DNA from: Dehalobacter sp.
GTDB lineage: Bacteria; Bacillota; Desulfitobacteriia; Desulfitobacteriales; Syntrophobotulaceae
DNA length: 47,287 bases
Reading direction: 5' to 3'
Assembly: GCA_023667845.1 (NCBI GenBank)
Contig: JAMPIU010000034.1
Coordinates: forward strand, 1-47,287
A program made the translations under genes and the position numbers. Shown here in pieces: positions 17,591-24,853 of this stretch. The notes under the pieces are model-generated. The model was not told the origin of the DNA and made no database searches. It saw nothing but the letters and a program-made list of their open reading frames with translations. The stretch's first letter is position 1. Each line of letters starts with the position of its first letter.

Positions 17591-18523
17591 TTGAAACATA
17601 TTGAAGTATTTGGTACGGAAAAATTAGCTCGTTTACGTAAAGTCATTCTTCATAAGCCCCAACAGTCTCTGAATTTAGTCAATCCGGCAAATTATCAGGA
17701 ATGCTTATTTAATTTTGTACCTGATATTTTTCAATATCAGTTGGAACATGACCGGTATGCCGACCTTCTGCGCTCTCAAGGAATTGAGGTACTTAACCTT
17801 CAGGATTATGTACAGAAGAATAGAACGCTCATGGATTCTCTACCAAATTTACCCTATCTTAATGATACTTGCCTGATTACAAGTCAAGGAGCTATCCTCT
17901 CCAAGATGTGCCCCGGTAGCCGCGCAGGCGAAGAAACGGTTGTCGGAGAAGCTCTGGAGAATCTCGGCATTCCCATCTTTCATGCCTTTGAGGGTGAGGA
18001 TCAATTTGAAGGGTGTCTGGCAATTTCGCCTGAAATTCTTTTTTTAGCAGATACCGAGCGGCATGCTCAAAAAACACTCGAAGAATTTTTTAATAAAGCA
18101 CTCCATCTTTTTCCGCAGATCATCTATGCGGAGATTCCCCAGGAAAGACGGTATATGCACCCTGATATGATTTTTGGCAGAATCAGTGAAAGTCTGGCCT
18201 TAGCTTATTTGCCGGCTTTTTTGAAAACATATCTGATTACCGAAAAGCAGCGCACGGAAATTAATATACGGGATTATCTTGCTCGCCGGGAAATGGAACT
18301 TATTGATATTTCCGACCAGGAACAGCAGTTATGGGGCTGCAGTTTTGTTTCTGTGGATGCCAATATTCTCATCCATTATGATATTGCCTTAAATTTTAGA
18401 ACTCAAAATGAGCTGAGCCGCAGAGGGGTGGAAATGATCCCCTTCCATCCTGAGGCCTTATTAGCTGGGGGCGGAAGTCTCCGCTGCCTGACTTTGCGTG
18501 TTTGGCGAGACTCTAATCTTTAA
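17591..18523 (+). CDS. Arginine deiminase-like (guanidino-modifying superfamily) protein with altered active site
   Basis: The protein aligns with arginine deiminases: RKVILHKP, the LEHDRYADLLRSQGIEVL helix, the Asp of LNDTC, MHPDMIFG (catalytic His and Asp) and the terminal GGGSLRCLTLR with the nucleophilic Cys. The block that is EGGD in true deiminases reads FEGCL, so its acidic residue is replaced by Leu. It is also shorter (310 residues against about 400-410). Substrate is therefore uncertain. I take TTG 17591 as the start: AAGGGGG at 17576-17582 lies 8 bases upstream, while TTG 17567 precedes that site. No arcB or arcC is next to it. Confidence 0.8.
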   Translation: MKHIEVFGTEKLARLRKVILHKPQQSLNLVNPANYQECLFNFVPDIFQYQLEHDRYADLLRSQGIEVLNLQDYVQKNRTLMDSLPNLPYLNDTCLITSQGAILSKMCPGSRAGEETVVGEALENLGIPIFHAFEGEDQFEGCLAISPEILFLADTERHAQKTLEEFFNKALHLFPQIIYAEIPQERRYMHPDMIFGRISESLALAYLPAFLKTYLITEKQRTEINIRDYLARREMELIDISDQEQQLWGCSFVSVDANILIHYDIALNFRTQNELSRRGVEMIPFHPEALLAGGGSLRCLTLRVWRDSNL

Positions 18524-18709
18524 CTAAAGACTTCTCAGAGCGTCAATCGGGTTTAATTTACTGGCTCTTCTCGCAGGCATATAGCCAAAGATAATTCCGA
18601 CGACAGCTGAAAACCCTACCGCTAAGATAACGGTGGATAATTGCATGGTGTAACCGACACCAATCAGGGTGGAAGCAATTTGGCTTTTATCGCCTCCCAG
18701 GTTGTTGTC
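18524..18709 (-). pseudogene. C-terminal remnant of an ABC transporter permease (MacB/FtsX family)
   Basis: Reading the minus strand gives 61 codons without a start, from just after an in-frame TAA (18710-18712) to a stop at 18524-18526. The translation contains a membrane helix (QLSTVILAVGFSAVVGIIFG) followed by YMPARRASKLNPIDALR, the almost universal end of MacB/SalY-type permeases. Everything upstream is gone; the bases beyond 18712 do not continue the permease. The remnant abuts the stop of the arginine-deiminase-like gene. Confidence 0.8.
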
Positions 18710-18757
18710 TTAAGTAAGATATCCATCCATGGCAGTGAGGTATAAGGCCATCTGTAA

Positions 18758-18793
18758 AAAAGGCAAGAACCATACAATTGATTCTTGCCTTTT
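18758..18793 (-). terminator. Terminator after truA (bidirectional form)
   Basis: AAAAGGCAAGAA (18758-18769) pairs with TTCTTGCCTTTT (18782-18793), 12 bp with a 12-base loop. The minus strand has six T after the stem, suited to end truA. Confidence 0.85.
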
Positions 18794-18869
18794 GCTTACT
18801 CGGTTTATATTTGTTTCCTCAGTTTATATTTGTAAATCTTCGGTTTTATCCTCTTTGCCATAATAATGG

Positions 18870-19604
18870 TTAGTACTGAACATCGATTAAGCATAAACCT
18901 TTGGCTTGAGCCAAGGGTCCGGCTTCCCAACGTTTCCTTTCCTGTAAGATTTTTTCGACATCATTCGGCTGCAGCGTGCCCTTTCCTACTTCGAGCAGAG
19001 TTCCAACAATAATCCTGAGCATGTTCCATAAAAAGCTATTGCCGTTAAATTCGATTTTAATAAGGCCTTTATTTTCGTGAATCAAAATAGAATTGATCGT
19101 TTTTACCGTGGATTTATGACTGCGCTCATTGGTGAAGCTCTGAAAATCATGCGTTCCAATGAGCAGTTCCGTAGCGGTCTTCATTTGTTCCAGATCCAGC
19201 TTATCCGCTAAATGATAGGTGTATTTTCGGTTAAATACATCCCTGAATTTATTATTATTGATGGTATAAACATACGTTTTTGCTTTAACGTTATATCTGG
19301 CATGAAATCTTTCAGATACTTCTTCCATTGATTTTACAACAATATCTTCTGGCAAAAATTCATATAAATAGGCTAAGATTCTCTTTGTCTTAAAGGTAGA
19401 AGTTGTATGGAAATTAGCGATGTAATTTTCGGCGTGTACACCGGCATCTGTCCTTCCACAACCGATAATCTGAATCTTCTCCTCTGCCATTTTTGCTAAG
19501 ACAGTTTCGATTTTACCTTGAATCGTCAGATCGGTATCTTTTTGTTTTTGCCAACCTTTATATTTGGTCCCATCATAGGCGATTGTCATTCTTAAATTTC
19601 TCAT
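18870..19604 (-). CDS. truA: tRNA pseudouridine synthase A
   Basis: Makes pseudouridine at positions 38-40 of tRNA anticodon stems. The catalytic Asp is D53 in GRTDAGVHA; the YDGTKYKGWQ start, FHARYNVKAKTYVY and the NGNSFLWNMLRIIVGTLLEVG C-terminal motif are typical. 244 residues is full length. It stands alone here rather than in the rplQ/ecfT neighbourhood, so it may be a second copy; this cannot be judged from the window. Confidence 0.95.
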   Translation of the reverse strand: MRNLRMTIAYDGTKYKGWQKQKDTDLTIQGKIETVLAKMAEEKIQIIGCGRTDAGVHAENYIANFHTTSTFKTKRILAYLYEFLPEDIVVKSMEEVSERFHARYNVKAKTYVYTINNNKFRDVFNRKYTYHLADKLDLEQMKTATELLIGTHDFQSFTNERSHKSTVKTINSILIHENKGLIKIEFNGNSFLWNMLRIIVGTLLEVGKGTLQPNDVEKILQERKRWEAGPLAQAKGLCLIDVQY

Positions 19605-19627
19605 TTAGAGTCTGCCTTTCTATATTT

Positions 19628-19656
19628 TTGTAAGATGTCTTAATTATCCCTAGAAT
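19628..19656 (+). promoter_or_regulatory. Promoter of the cold-shock gene
   Basis: TTGTAA (19628-19633) and TAGAAT (19651-19656) are 17 bases apart. Transcription from about 19663 would give a ~53-base leader before the start at 19716. Confidence 0.55.
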
Positions 19657-19715
19657 AACTTACTACAACGATCAACATAATAATAATGAAACAAAATAAT
19701 TTGGAGGTGTATTCC

Positions 19716-19913
19716 ATGTATGGCACTGTTAAGTGGTTCAACTCCGAAAAGGGATTTGGATTTATCGAGGGAGATGGCGGACAGGATGTGTTCGTTCATT
19801 TTTCATCCATTAAATCCCAAGGATATAAATCACTCAATGAAGGTCAAAAAGTACAATTTGATGTAGAAGAAGGACAACGCGGACTCCAGGCAACAAATGT
19901 AACGCTTTCTTAA
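19716..19913 (+). CDS. Cold-shock domain protein
   Basis: A 65-residue CspA/CspB-type RNA chaperone that binds single-stranded nucleic acid. RNP1 is KGFGFIE and RNP2 is VFVHF; WFNSEKG precedes them. The ATG at 19716 follows GGAGGTG by about 7 bases; an in-frame upstream ATG at 19686 would put that site inside the gene. It has its own promoter and terminator. Which Csp paralogue it is cannot be told. Confidence 0.95.
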   Translation: MYGTVKWFNSEKGFGFIEGDGGQDVFVHFSSIKSQGYKSLNEGQKVQFDVEEGQRGLQATNVTLS

Positions 19914-19927
19914 AAAAATATCTTTAT

Positions 19928-19962
19928 AATAGCACTGTTATTTTTATACGGTGCTATTTTTT
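19928..19962 (+). terminator. Terminator after the cold-shock gene
   Basis: AATAGCAC (19928-19935) pairs with GTGCTATT (19951-19958), followed by T's. It lies directly at the 3' end of the convergent small zinc-protein gene and may serve both. Confidence 0.75.
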
Positions 19963-19965
19963 GGG

Positions 19966-20226
19966 TTAGGGTACTCTTTTTGGATAGGTCTCAGATGCGT
20001 TATTCAAAGCCTGAAGTGCTTGTTCTTCAGGCATATTCTCAATTAAGGCAGCACATTTGTTACATAGTATCTTTCCTTTACCTTGAAAAGCACGAATACT
20101 TCTTTCATCACTGCAAGCGTTACGAAATATCGGTACATTACATAATTCACATCGTTGAAATTCAGCATCCTGATGACCTTTAAGATAGCCTTGAGCATTA
20201 CGTCGTCTTAATTTTTGATGTCTCAT
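19966..20226 (-). CDS. Small protein with two CxxC pairs, probable zinc binding
   Basis: 86 residues: a basic start (MRHQKLRRRNAQGYLKGHQ), then CELC (27-30) and CNKC (54-57), and an acidic helical end. The spacing suits one structural zinc site. GTGGAAGTG lies ahead of the ATG. I do not recognise a named family; roles in RNA or DNA contact are possible given the basic N-terminus. It converges on the cold-shock gene. Confidence 0.65.
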   Translation of the reverse strand: MRHQKLRRRNAQGYLKGHQDAEFQRCELCNVPIFRNACSDERSIRAFQGKGKILCNKCAALIENMPEEQALQALNNASETYPKRVP

Positions 20227-20625
20227 TTTTTCACTTCCACAAAAAAAGTTAATGTTATTTTATCCAAAATCCAAGTTCTTTAATAAGGGAAAAGAAAAAG
20301 GGTTCGGAATCGAACCTCTTAGCTTTGCTTTATTAAACTAAGTTCATTATAACATAAAAATATTTTCTTTACTATAACAGCCGGGCTTTCGTTAATCAAT
20401 GAACATTCTAGTATGCCGACGATTATGTTATTTATTATTTTGTTATGTTTTTTTGACAGTCTTCCTTACTAGTATCTAAACACGAAATATTATCGATATC
20501 TAGAAGTGACAAATAATAAAAAGGTATTTTTTTAAAATTTAGGATAAGAATAATACTGTTCATCAAAAATAATAAAAAGGTATTCGAACTCTTCGAACTA
20601 AGCATTACACGTGAGGTGACATTAC
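20227..20625. other. 399-base intergenic region with hairpin and direct repeats
   Basis: Holds a hairpin GGTTCG-GAAT-CGAACC (20301-20316) followed on the minus strand by a T tract, so it could terminate or attenuate transcription toward the small zinc-protein gene. Two 18-base copies of AAATAATAAAAAGGTATT lie at 20511-20528 and 20567-20584, and a doubled TTCGAACT at 20583-20599, all just upstream of the glutamate-synthase-like gene. Confidence 0.6.
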
Positions 20626-22116
20626 ATGAATAAAGATTCGCGAGACTTCAGTTTTTCTTTTAAGGCTCTCGGCTCTATTGCAGCCATTTTAACAGCTGGT
20701 TACGCAATTGGCCATCACAAAGAACAAAAGTCCCTAAAAATCCGCCGGGCAAAAAATCGAAAAATAATGCTGGCATCTTTACCGCTAGCTTTATTAACTA
20801 CCGGACCACTAACGCGTAAGTTAATTCAAAAAAATGTAGCAAAAGCAATTACTATTTTAACAACAGATGAATACGGCAAAAACGTCATGGAGCTATGGAC
20901 TGCCATTCATCGGGCCGGTGTTCAAAACATTGTTGAAAACAACTTAAGGGCAACACAAGGGACAACGATTAACAGGCCAATTGGCAGTTCAAAAAGGTTT
21001 GACGGGTTCGATAACCTTATGTTTGTTCCACCTCAAATGACGATGCTCTCTAAATCAGGCGAGACCGCAGTTGATATGAAAGTGACACTGGGCCCTAAGG
21101 CAGCCAAGCCTCTTACAGTCAATATACCTTTTCTTATTTCTGGAATGGCTTATGGAATCGCTCTAAGTGAGCCCGCAAAAATAGCTTTAGCCAGGGGAGC
21201 AAAGCTAGCAGGGACAGCTACAAACTCCGGTGAAGGCCCCTATCTGAAAGAAGAACGCGACGAAGCGGATAAATATATTTTGCAAATTGCCAATTGGCCA
21301 TGGGGCTTACGCACGGATCAAGAGATTGCTTCTGCGGACATGCTGGAAGTACATATTTCGCAAGGAGGGCAGAAAGGCGTCTTCTATGTAGCTCCGGATG
21401 AAATTAAAGGCAAAGCACGTAAACTCATGGGTTTATCCCGCAATCAAGGGATATCGAGTCTACCTGCTCCTCCCGGTGTACAAAGTGCCGCAGATTGGCC
21501 CATACTGGTCAATAACCTGCGTAATAAAGCGAATGGAATACCTATTGCTCTGAAATTGATGGCCACAGACAAAATTGAAGAAGATTTAGGTTTAGCTGTA
21601 GATGCAGGGTTTGATGTCATTGCCGTCGACGGAACGCAAGGCGGATCTCTTGTTTCCAACCCCACAATGCAGGATGACTTTGGAATTCCCAGTCTCCATG
21701 CGTTAGTTCGCGCGGTTCGTTACTTACAAAACCGCGGAGTTCGAGAGCAGATAAGTCTGATTGTATCTGGCGGCTATTTTAATCCTGGAAGCTGTTTAAA
21801 AGCACTTGCGCTTGGTGCTGATGCTATTTATCTGGGTACCGTCCCCTTATATGCCTTAGCCAACAAGCAGCATAAAAAAGTAATCCCCTGGGAACCTCCT
21901 ACAGTCCTTGTTAGCTATGCATCGAAATATAACAAAAAGCTGAACATAAACTTAAGCGCTGAAAGGGTATCGAATGTCTTACGCTCTATGACGGTTGAAA
22001 TGGAACAAGCCATTCGTGGTTTGGGGAAAACTTCTATCAAAGAGCTAAGCCCTAGCGACTTAGTGGCACTTGATACGTTTTCTGCTGAATTAACTGGGGT
22101 AAAAAGAGCCTATTAG
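20626..22116 (+). CDS. FMN-binding glutamate synthase family protein with N-terminal membrane segment
   Basis: Corresponds to the FMN/Fe-S synthase domain of glutamate synthase without the amidotransferase domain. Recognisable parts are GMAYGIALSEPAKIALARGA, ATNSGEGP, EVHISQGGQKG, the FMN-site VDGTQGGSL and SGGYFNPGSCLKALALGADAIYLGT. The first ~70 residues carry a hydrophobic stretch (LGSIAAILTAGYAIG) and a basic segment, then a second hydrophobic stretch, so the enzyme is probably membrane-anchored. The cysteine cluster of the 3Fe-4S site is not obvious. Substrate and reaction are uncertain. AGGTGA precedes the ATG. It converges on the minus-strand pair, five bases from the small gene. Confidence 0.88.
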   Translation: MNKDSRDFSFSFKALGSIAAILTAGYAIGHHKEQKSLKIRRAKNRKIMLASLPLALLTTGPLTRKLIQKNVAKAITILTTDEYGKNVMELWTAIHRAGVQNIVENNLRATQGTTINRPIGSSKRFDGFDNLMFVPPQMTMLSKSGETAVDMKVTLGPKAAKPLTVNIPFLISGMAYGIALSEPAKIALARGAKLAGTATNSGEGPYLKEERDEADKYILQIANWPWGLRTDQEIASADMLEVHISQGGQKGVFYVAPDEIKGKARKLMGLSRNQGISSLPAPPGVQSAADWPILVNNLRNKANGIPIALKLMATDKIEEDLGLAVDAGFDVIAVDGTQGGSLVSNPTMQDDFGIPSLHALVRAVRYLQNRGVREQISLIVSGGYFNPGSCLKALALGADAIYLGTVPLYALANKQHKKVIPWEPPTVLVSYASKYNKKLNINLSAERVSNVLRSMTVEMEQAIRGLGKTSIKELSPSDLVALDTFSAELTGVKRAY

Positions 22117-22121
22117 TTTAA

Positions 22122-22295
22122 TTATAAACCTAGAATTTGCTTGAATTCTTCTTTTAACTGTTTCTTAAACTGTAGATTCGGCTTCACGGTTACCTTATTT
22201 TCACGCAATTGAGGCAGAATCTTGAGGAACCCGTAGTCTTCTTTTTCAGCTGTTTCAATAATTTCCTTTACCTTATAAGATTTTCGCATATTCAT
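22122..22295 (-). CDS. Small basic protein, about 57 residues, unknown
   Basis: Charged and Lys-rich, with predicted helices and no membrane segment: it runs MRKSYKVKEIIETAEKEDYG ... FKQILGL. It starts 17 bases after the stop of the upstream membrane protein gene; a very purine-rich site (GGGGAGGGG) precedes ATG 22295 and ATG 22289. The former has 4-base spacing, the latter 10, so the start could be either. Likely a functional partner of the upstream protein, from context only. Confidence 0.55.
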   Translation of the reverse strand: MNMRKSYKVKEIIETAEKEDYGFLKILPQLRENKVTVKPNLQFKKQLKEEFKQILGL

Positions 22296-22311
22296 CAATC
22301 CCCTCCCCCTC

Positions 22312-23241
22312 TTAAATATCTCGTTCACGATTAATGATCAATTCCTCATAGGCTTCGTTGTTATGACAGATGTTGTTCCAGATACTATCGATGATCATAG
22401 CATCGACCTGCTGAAACAGATACTTTTCGCTTTGAACATAGATGATGGCGCATATCTCACTTCTAAAGAATAAGGGAACAGCCATGATTGATGCGTCGTC
22501 GCTGATCCTAAAGTCCTTATTAATAATCGATTCCTGAGCCAGCTCCTTTAATGTGGCTCTATTCACAATCGGTACTTTATTATATGAGGCAATCTCTTCA
22601 GATACAATCAGATAATCGCAGTGTGTCTTTCTAATAGTATATAGTTTAAATTGGATATTGATTACCTTTGTTATACTTTTAATAAAATATGGATCCGTAA
22701 TTTCCTTTCCAATGTTTTTGATATCTTCAATCATTTCCATTATCGATGCGTTATTTAAGATTCTTAATATCCCCATCAAGGCAACACTGACTTCATTCAG
22801 CATGGCATTTTTAATAACGGCAGACTCAGACAATATAGCCTCCATGCTAAGCTCTCCGTAAGGTGTTTTAATGCCAATCGTTTTAAAACTTAGAAACGGC
22901 AGCTTAATCATTAATAACCATAATAAAATATATAAGACGATTCTTATCCCTTGAAATACGGGTGCTTGAAGAATTTGGGCAAAGACACCTAAATGATCTG
23001 TATTTATCCCTACAGGATTACTTAGAAATAACTCCTCACAGAAATAAAGGCCAATGAATACTGCGATCAGTGCGATGAATATCCCCCACATTTGTCTGGC
23101 ATTTAGCCGTTTTAGCTGATAAAGTGTTTTAGACAAAAACGTTTCAAATGTGCCAAAGCATGTTATGATCACTGCTCCTAAAATGGTTCCTAAAACAGTA
23201 CCACAAGCTATCCCTATTAAGATTCCGCATTTTGAAATCAA
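22312..23241 (-). CDS. Membrane protein with GAF-like sensor domain
   Basis: Three N-terminal membrane segments (~5-30, 50-70, 95-115) precede a ~180-residue cytoplasmic part. Its last ~110 residues (SEEIASYNKVPIVNRATLKELAQESIINKDFRISDDASIMAVPLF in outline) read like a GAF domain: substrate pocket followed by a conserved SIMAVPLF-type strand and ICAIIYVQSE. No kinase, GGDEF or DNA-binding domain follows. The start is TTG 23241, with GAGGAC 6 bases upstream of it. Probably a signal-input protein whose output partner is another protein, perhaps the small gene downstream. Confidence 0.65.
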   Translation of the reverse strand: MISKCGILIGIACGTVLGTILGAVIITCFGTFETFLSKTLYQLKRLNARQMWGIFIALIAVFIGLYFCEELFLSNPVGINTDHLGVFAQILQAPVFQGIRIVLYILLWLLMIKLPFLSFKTIGIKTPYGELSMEAILSESAVIKNAMLNEVSVALMGILRILNNASIMEMIEDIKNIGKEITDPYFIKSITKVINIQFKLYTIRKTHCDYLIVSEEIASYNKVPIVNRATLKELAQESIINKDFRISDDASIMAVPLFFRSEICAIIYVQSEKYLFQQVDAMIIDSIWNNICHNNEAYEELIINRERDI

Positions 23242-23361
23242 ATTATTGTCCTCACTTTTGTCCGATTACAACATCAGTACCAATATATGGTAAAATATAG
23301 TCAAAAATTACTCCTTGTGGAATATTTGAAATAATTTCTAATATACAAATACAAATATCAT

Positions 23362-23418
23362 AAACAGCTCCTTCCGGGCAGTATCCTTAACAGGATCCAC
23401 TTCAGAAAGGAGCTGTTT
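23362..23418. repeat. Large inverted repeat, possible terminator
   Basis: AAACAGCTCCTT (23362-23373) pairs perfectly with AAGGAGCTGTTT (23407-23418), with a smaller ATCC/GGAT hairpin inside. It lies 41 bases after the mtrH stop. The T tract is weak on both strands, so terminator function is likely but not certain. Confidence 0.6.
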
Positions 23419-23458
23419 GTCCTATACATTCACTTACAAAATGTACAATAACTGTGTT

Positions 23459-24412
23459 TTATTTGGTTTTATCAAATTCTATCAGTTTTTGAGCAAAATC
23501 ACCATAAAATCTATACAGCGGATGCGTTGGATTAGCCGGCAGCTCCCCGCTTTCATCATATGCTAAGGTAGAAACCATCAGCGAAGCTGCAGCTACAGCA
23601 GGCAGTACGCTTGGCGCCCCTTTGATCGGCCCATAAAATAGGAAATCGCTCCACAGGACGGCCGATACTGCATGCACTGCAGCATTTATGGCGGAAAAGC
23701 CTTCCCCACCCCACATTTCCCGGCTTTCTTTCCACATATACGTCCCATTAGCAGGGGCTGATCCAACCGGCCAGCCGGTTTCCGCTTTGATTTGTTTACC
23801 TGCCAAGGCTGAAAAAGAAATAGACGGAAGATTCATTACTGTCGTATCGATCAGGACCGAGGCAAAATCTTTCGCTCCAATGGCTGTCAGCATTTCACGG
23901 CATGCCTGTACCCTGCCGGAAGGAGTCTGGTTCGTTTCATCAAAGACCTGCAGAACCGCGTGTTTGATTCCCAATTCTTTTAATGCAGCTGCCTGGCCGA
24001 TCATGTCTTTATCCCAGGGTGTAATGCTGTTATATAAAATTTTGTCCTGAATGCCAAGACTGGCAGCATATTCTGCCGCATCAAGACGCGCTTTTTCTCC
24101 CCAAATGTCAATAGCAAAAGGGCGGTTGCTGATTGTAAGGTAAAAATCAATATATTCCTTCATCTCATCTGCGGAAACCGCTGTCATAGCGACTATGGCA
24201 GGTATTCCTGTCTGATCGGACAGCTCTTCCTGCCTGAGAATGTATGAACGGGCTTTTTCACGATCAAATTTCCTGTCACGGCGGCTTTCCAGAATACGGT
24301 CTCCGTTATGAAACATTGAGGATATAAGCAGAGGCGGATTATCTCCAGGTTGGCCACCGATAATCATGTCACAGATACGGCAAACTTTTGGTGTTAAGTC
24401 ATATTTAAACAT
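23459..24412 (-). CDS. MtrH-family methyltransferase
   Basis: Related to subunit H of tetrahydromethanopterin S-methyltransferase. Bacterial members transfer a methyl group between a methylated corrinoid protein and tetrahydrofolate. Family features seen are the IGGQPGDNPPLLISSMFHNGD start, the AIDIWGEKARL strand and WPVGSAPANGTYMW. 317 residues is full length. Usually an MttB/MtgB-type methyltransferase and a corrinoid protein lie beside it; neither is here, so the partner is elsewhere. TTGGAG lies ahead of the ATG. It is divergent from the cobalamin riboswitch and cobT, which fits a corrinoid-dependent role. Confidence 0.87.
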   Translation of the reverse strand: MFKYDLTPKVCRICDMIIGGQPGDNPPLLISSMFHNGDRILESRRDRKFDREKARSYILRQEELSDQTGIPAIVAMTAVSADEMKEYIDFYLTISNRPFAIDIWGEKARLDAAEYAASLGIQDKILYNSITPWDKDMIGQAAALKELGIKHAVLQVFDETNQTPSGRVQACREMLTAIGAKDFASVLIDTTVMNLPSISFSALAGKQIKAETGWPVGSAPANGTYMWKESREMWGGEGFSAINAAVHAVSAVLWSDFLFYGPIKGAPSVLPAVAAASLMVSTLAYDESGELPANPTHPLYRFYGDFAQKLIEFDKTK

Positions 24413-24530
24413 TTTTTCTCCAATATCTCTTTGGATGATTTAGCAAATCGTATTATACCATAGATCATTGCAAATAACCATTATTTAACAGCAATTGCCA
24501 GATTGAGTGATTATTTAAAAATTAATTTAC

Positions 24531-24559
24531 TTGACTTTATTTATGATTTTCGTTATCTT
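24531..24559 (+). promoter_or_regulatory. Candidate promoter of the cobalamin riboswitch transcript
   Basis: TTGACT (24531-24536) and TATCTT (24554-24559) are 17 bases apart and would start RNA about 20 bases before the aptamer. Confidence 0.55.
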
Positions 24560-24585
24560 AATAGAAGTTGAATATATTTATATAA

Positions 24586-24737
24586 TCTTAGGTGCCCCAC
24601 TAAGGGGAGAATAGGAAAATCGGTAATAATCCGATACGGACCCACCACTGTGTAGACGAGTCCCCGCTGATCCACTGGCGTATGCTGGGAAGGTGCGTTC
24701 AGGACGTTCGAGTCTGAGTCAGGAGGCCTGCCTAAGA
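24586..24737 (+). ncRNA. Cobalamin riboswitch aptamer
   Basis: The closing stem TCTTAGG (24586-24592) pairs with CCTAAGA (24731-24737). Inside are the conserved blocks: GGTGCC, the AAGGGGAGAATAGGAA stretch, TCCGATACGGACCCACCACTGT, CCACTGG, GGGAAGG and the B12-box GAGTCAGGAGGCCTGCC (24716-24732). Binding of adenosyl- or another cobalamin should lower expression of cobT, through the terminator that follows. Confidence 0.96.
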
Positions 24738-24782
24738 GGTAAAAGTCTTTCCTGGGTAATGGAAAGCGGCGGTGATGACGGC

Positions 24783-24819
24783 AAAATCCCGACCACAAGA
24801 AAATTTGTGGTGGGGTTTT
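24783..24819 (+). terminator. Riboswitch expression-platform terminator
   Basis: AAAATCCCG-A-CCACAA pairs with TTGTGG-TGGGGTTTT (one bulged A) around a six-base loop, and ATTTATTTTT follows. It lies between aptamer and cobT, so cobalamin binding probably favours this stem and stops transcription. Confidence 0.88.
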
Positions 24820-24853
24820 ATTTATTTTTAAATATTTAATTGGAGGTTTTTAA

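Noticed and set aside
20296-20322. tRNA T-arm-like sequence (minus strand GGTTCGATTCC)
   Set aside because: No acceptor stem, anticodon arm or CCA fits around it; better explained as a hairpin with a T tract.
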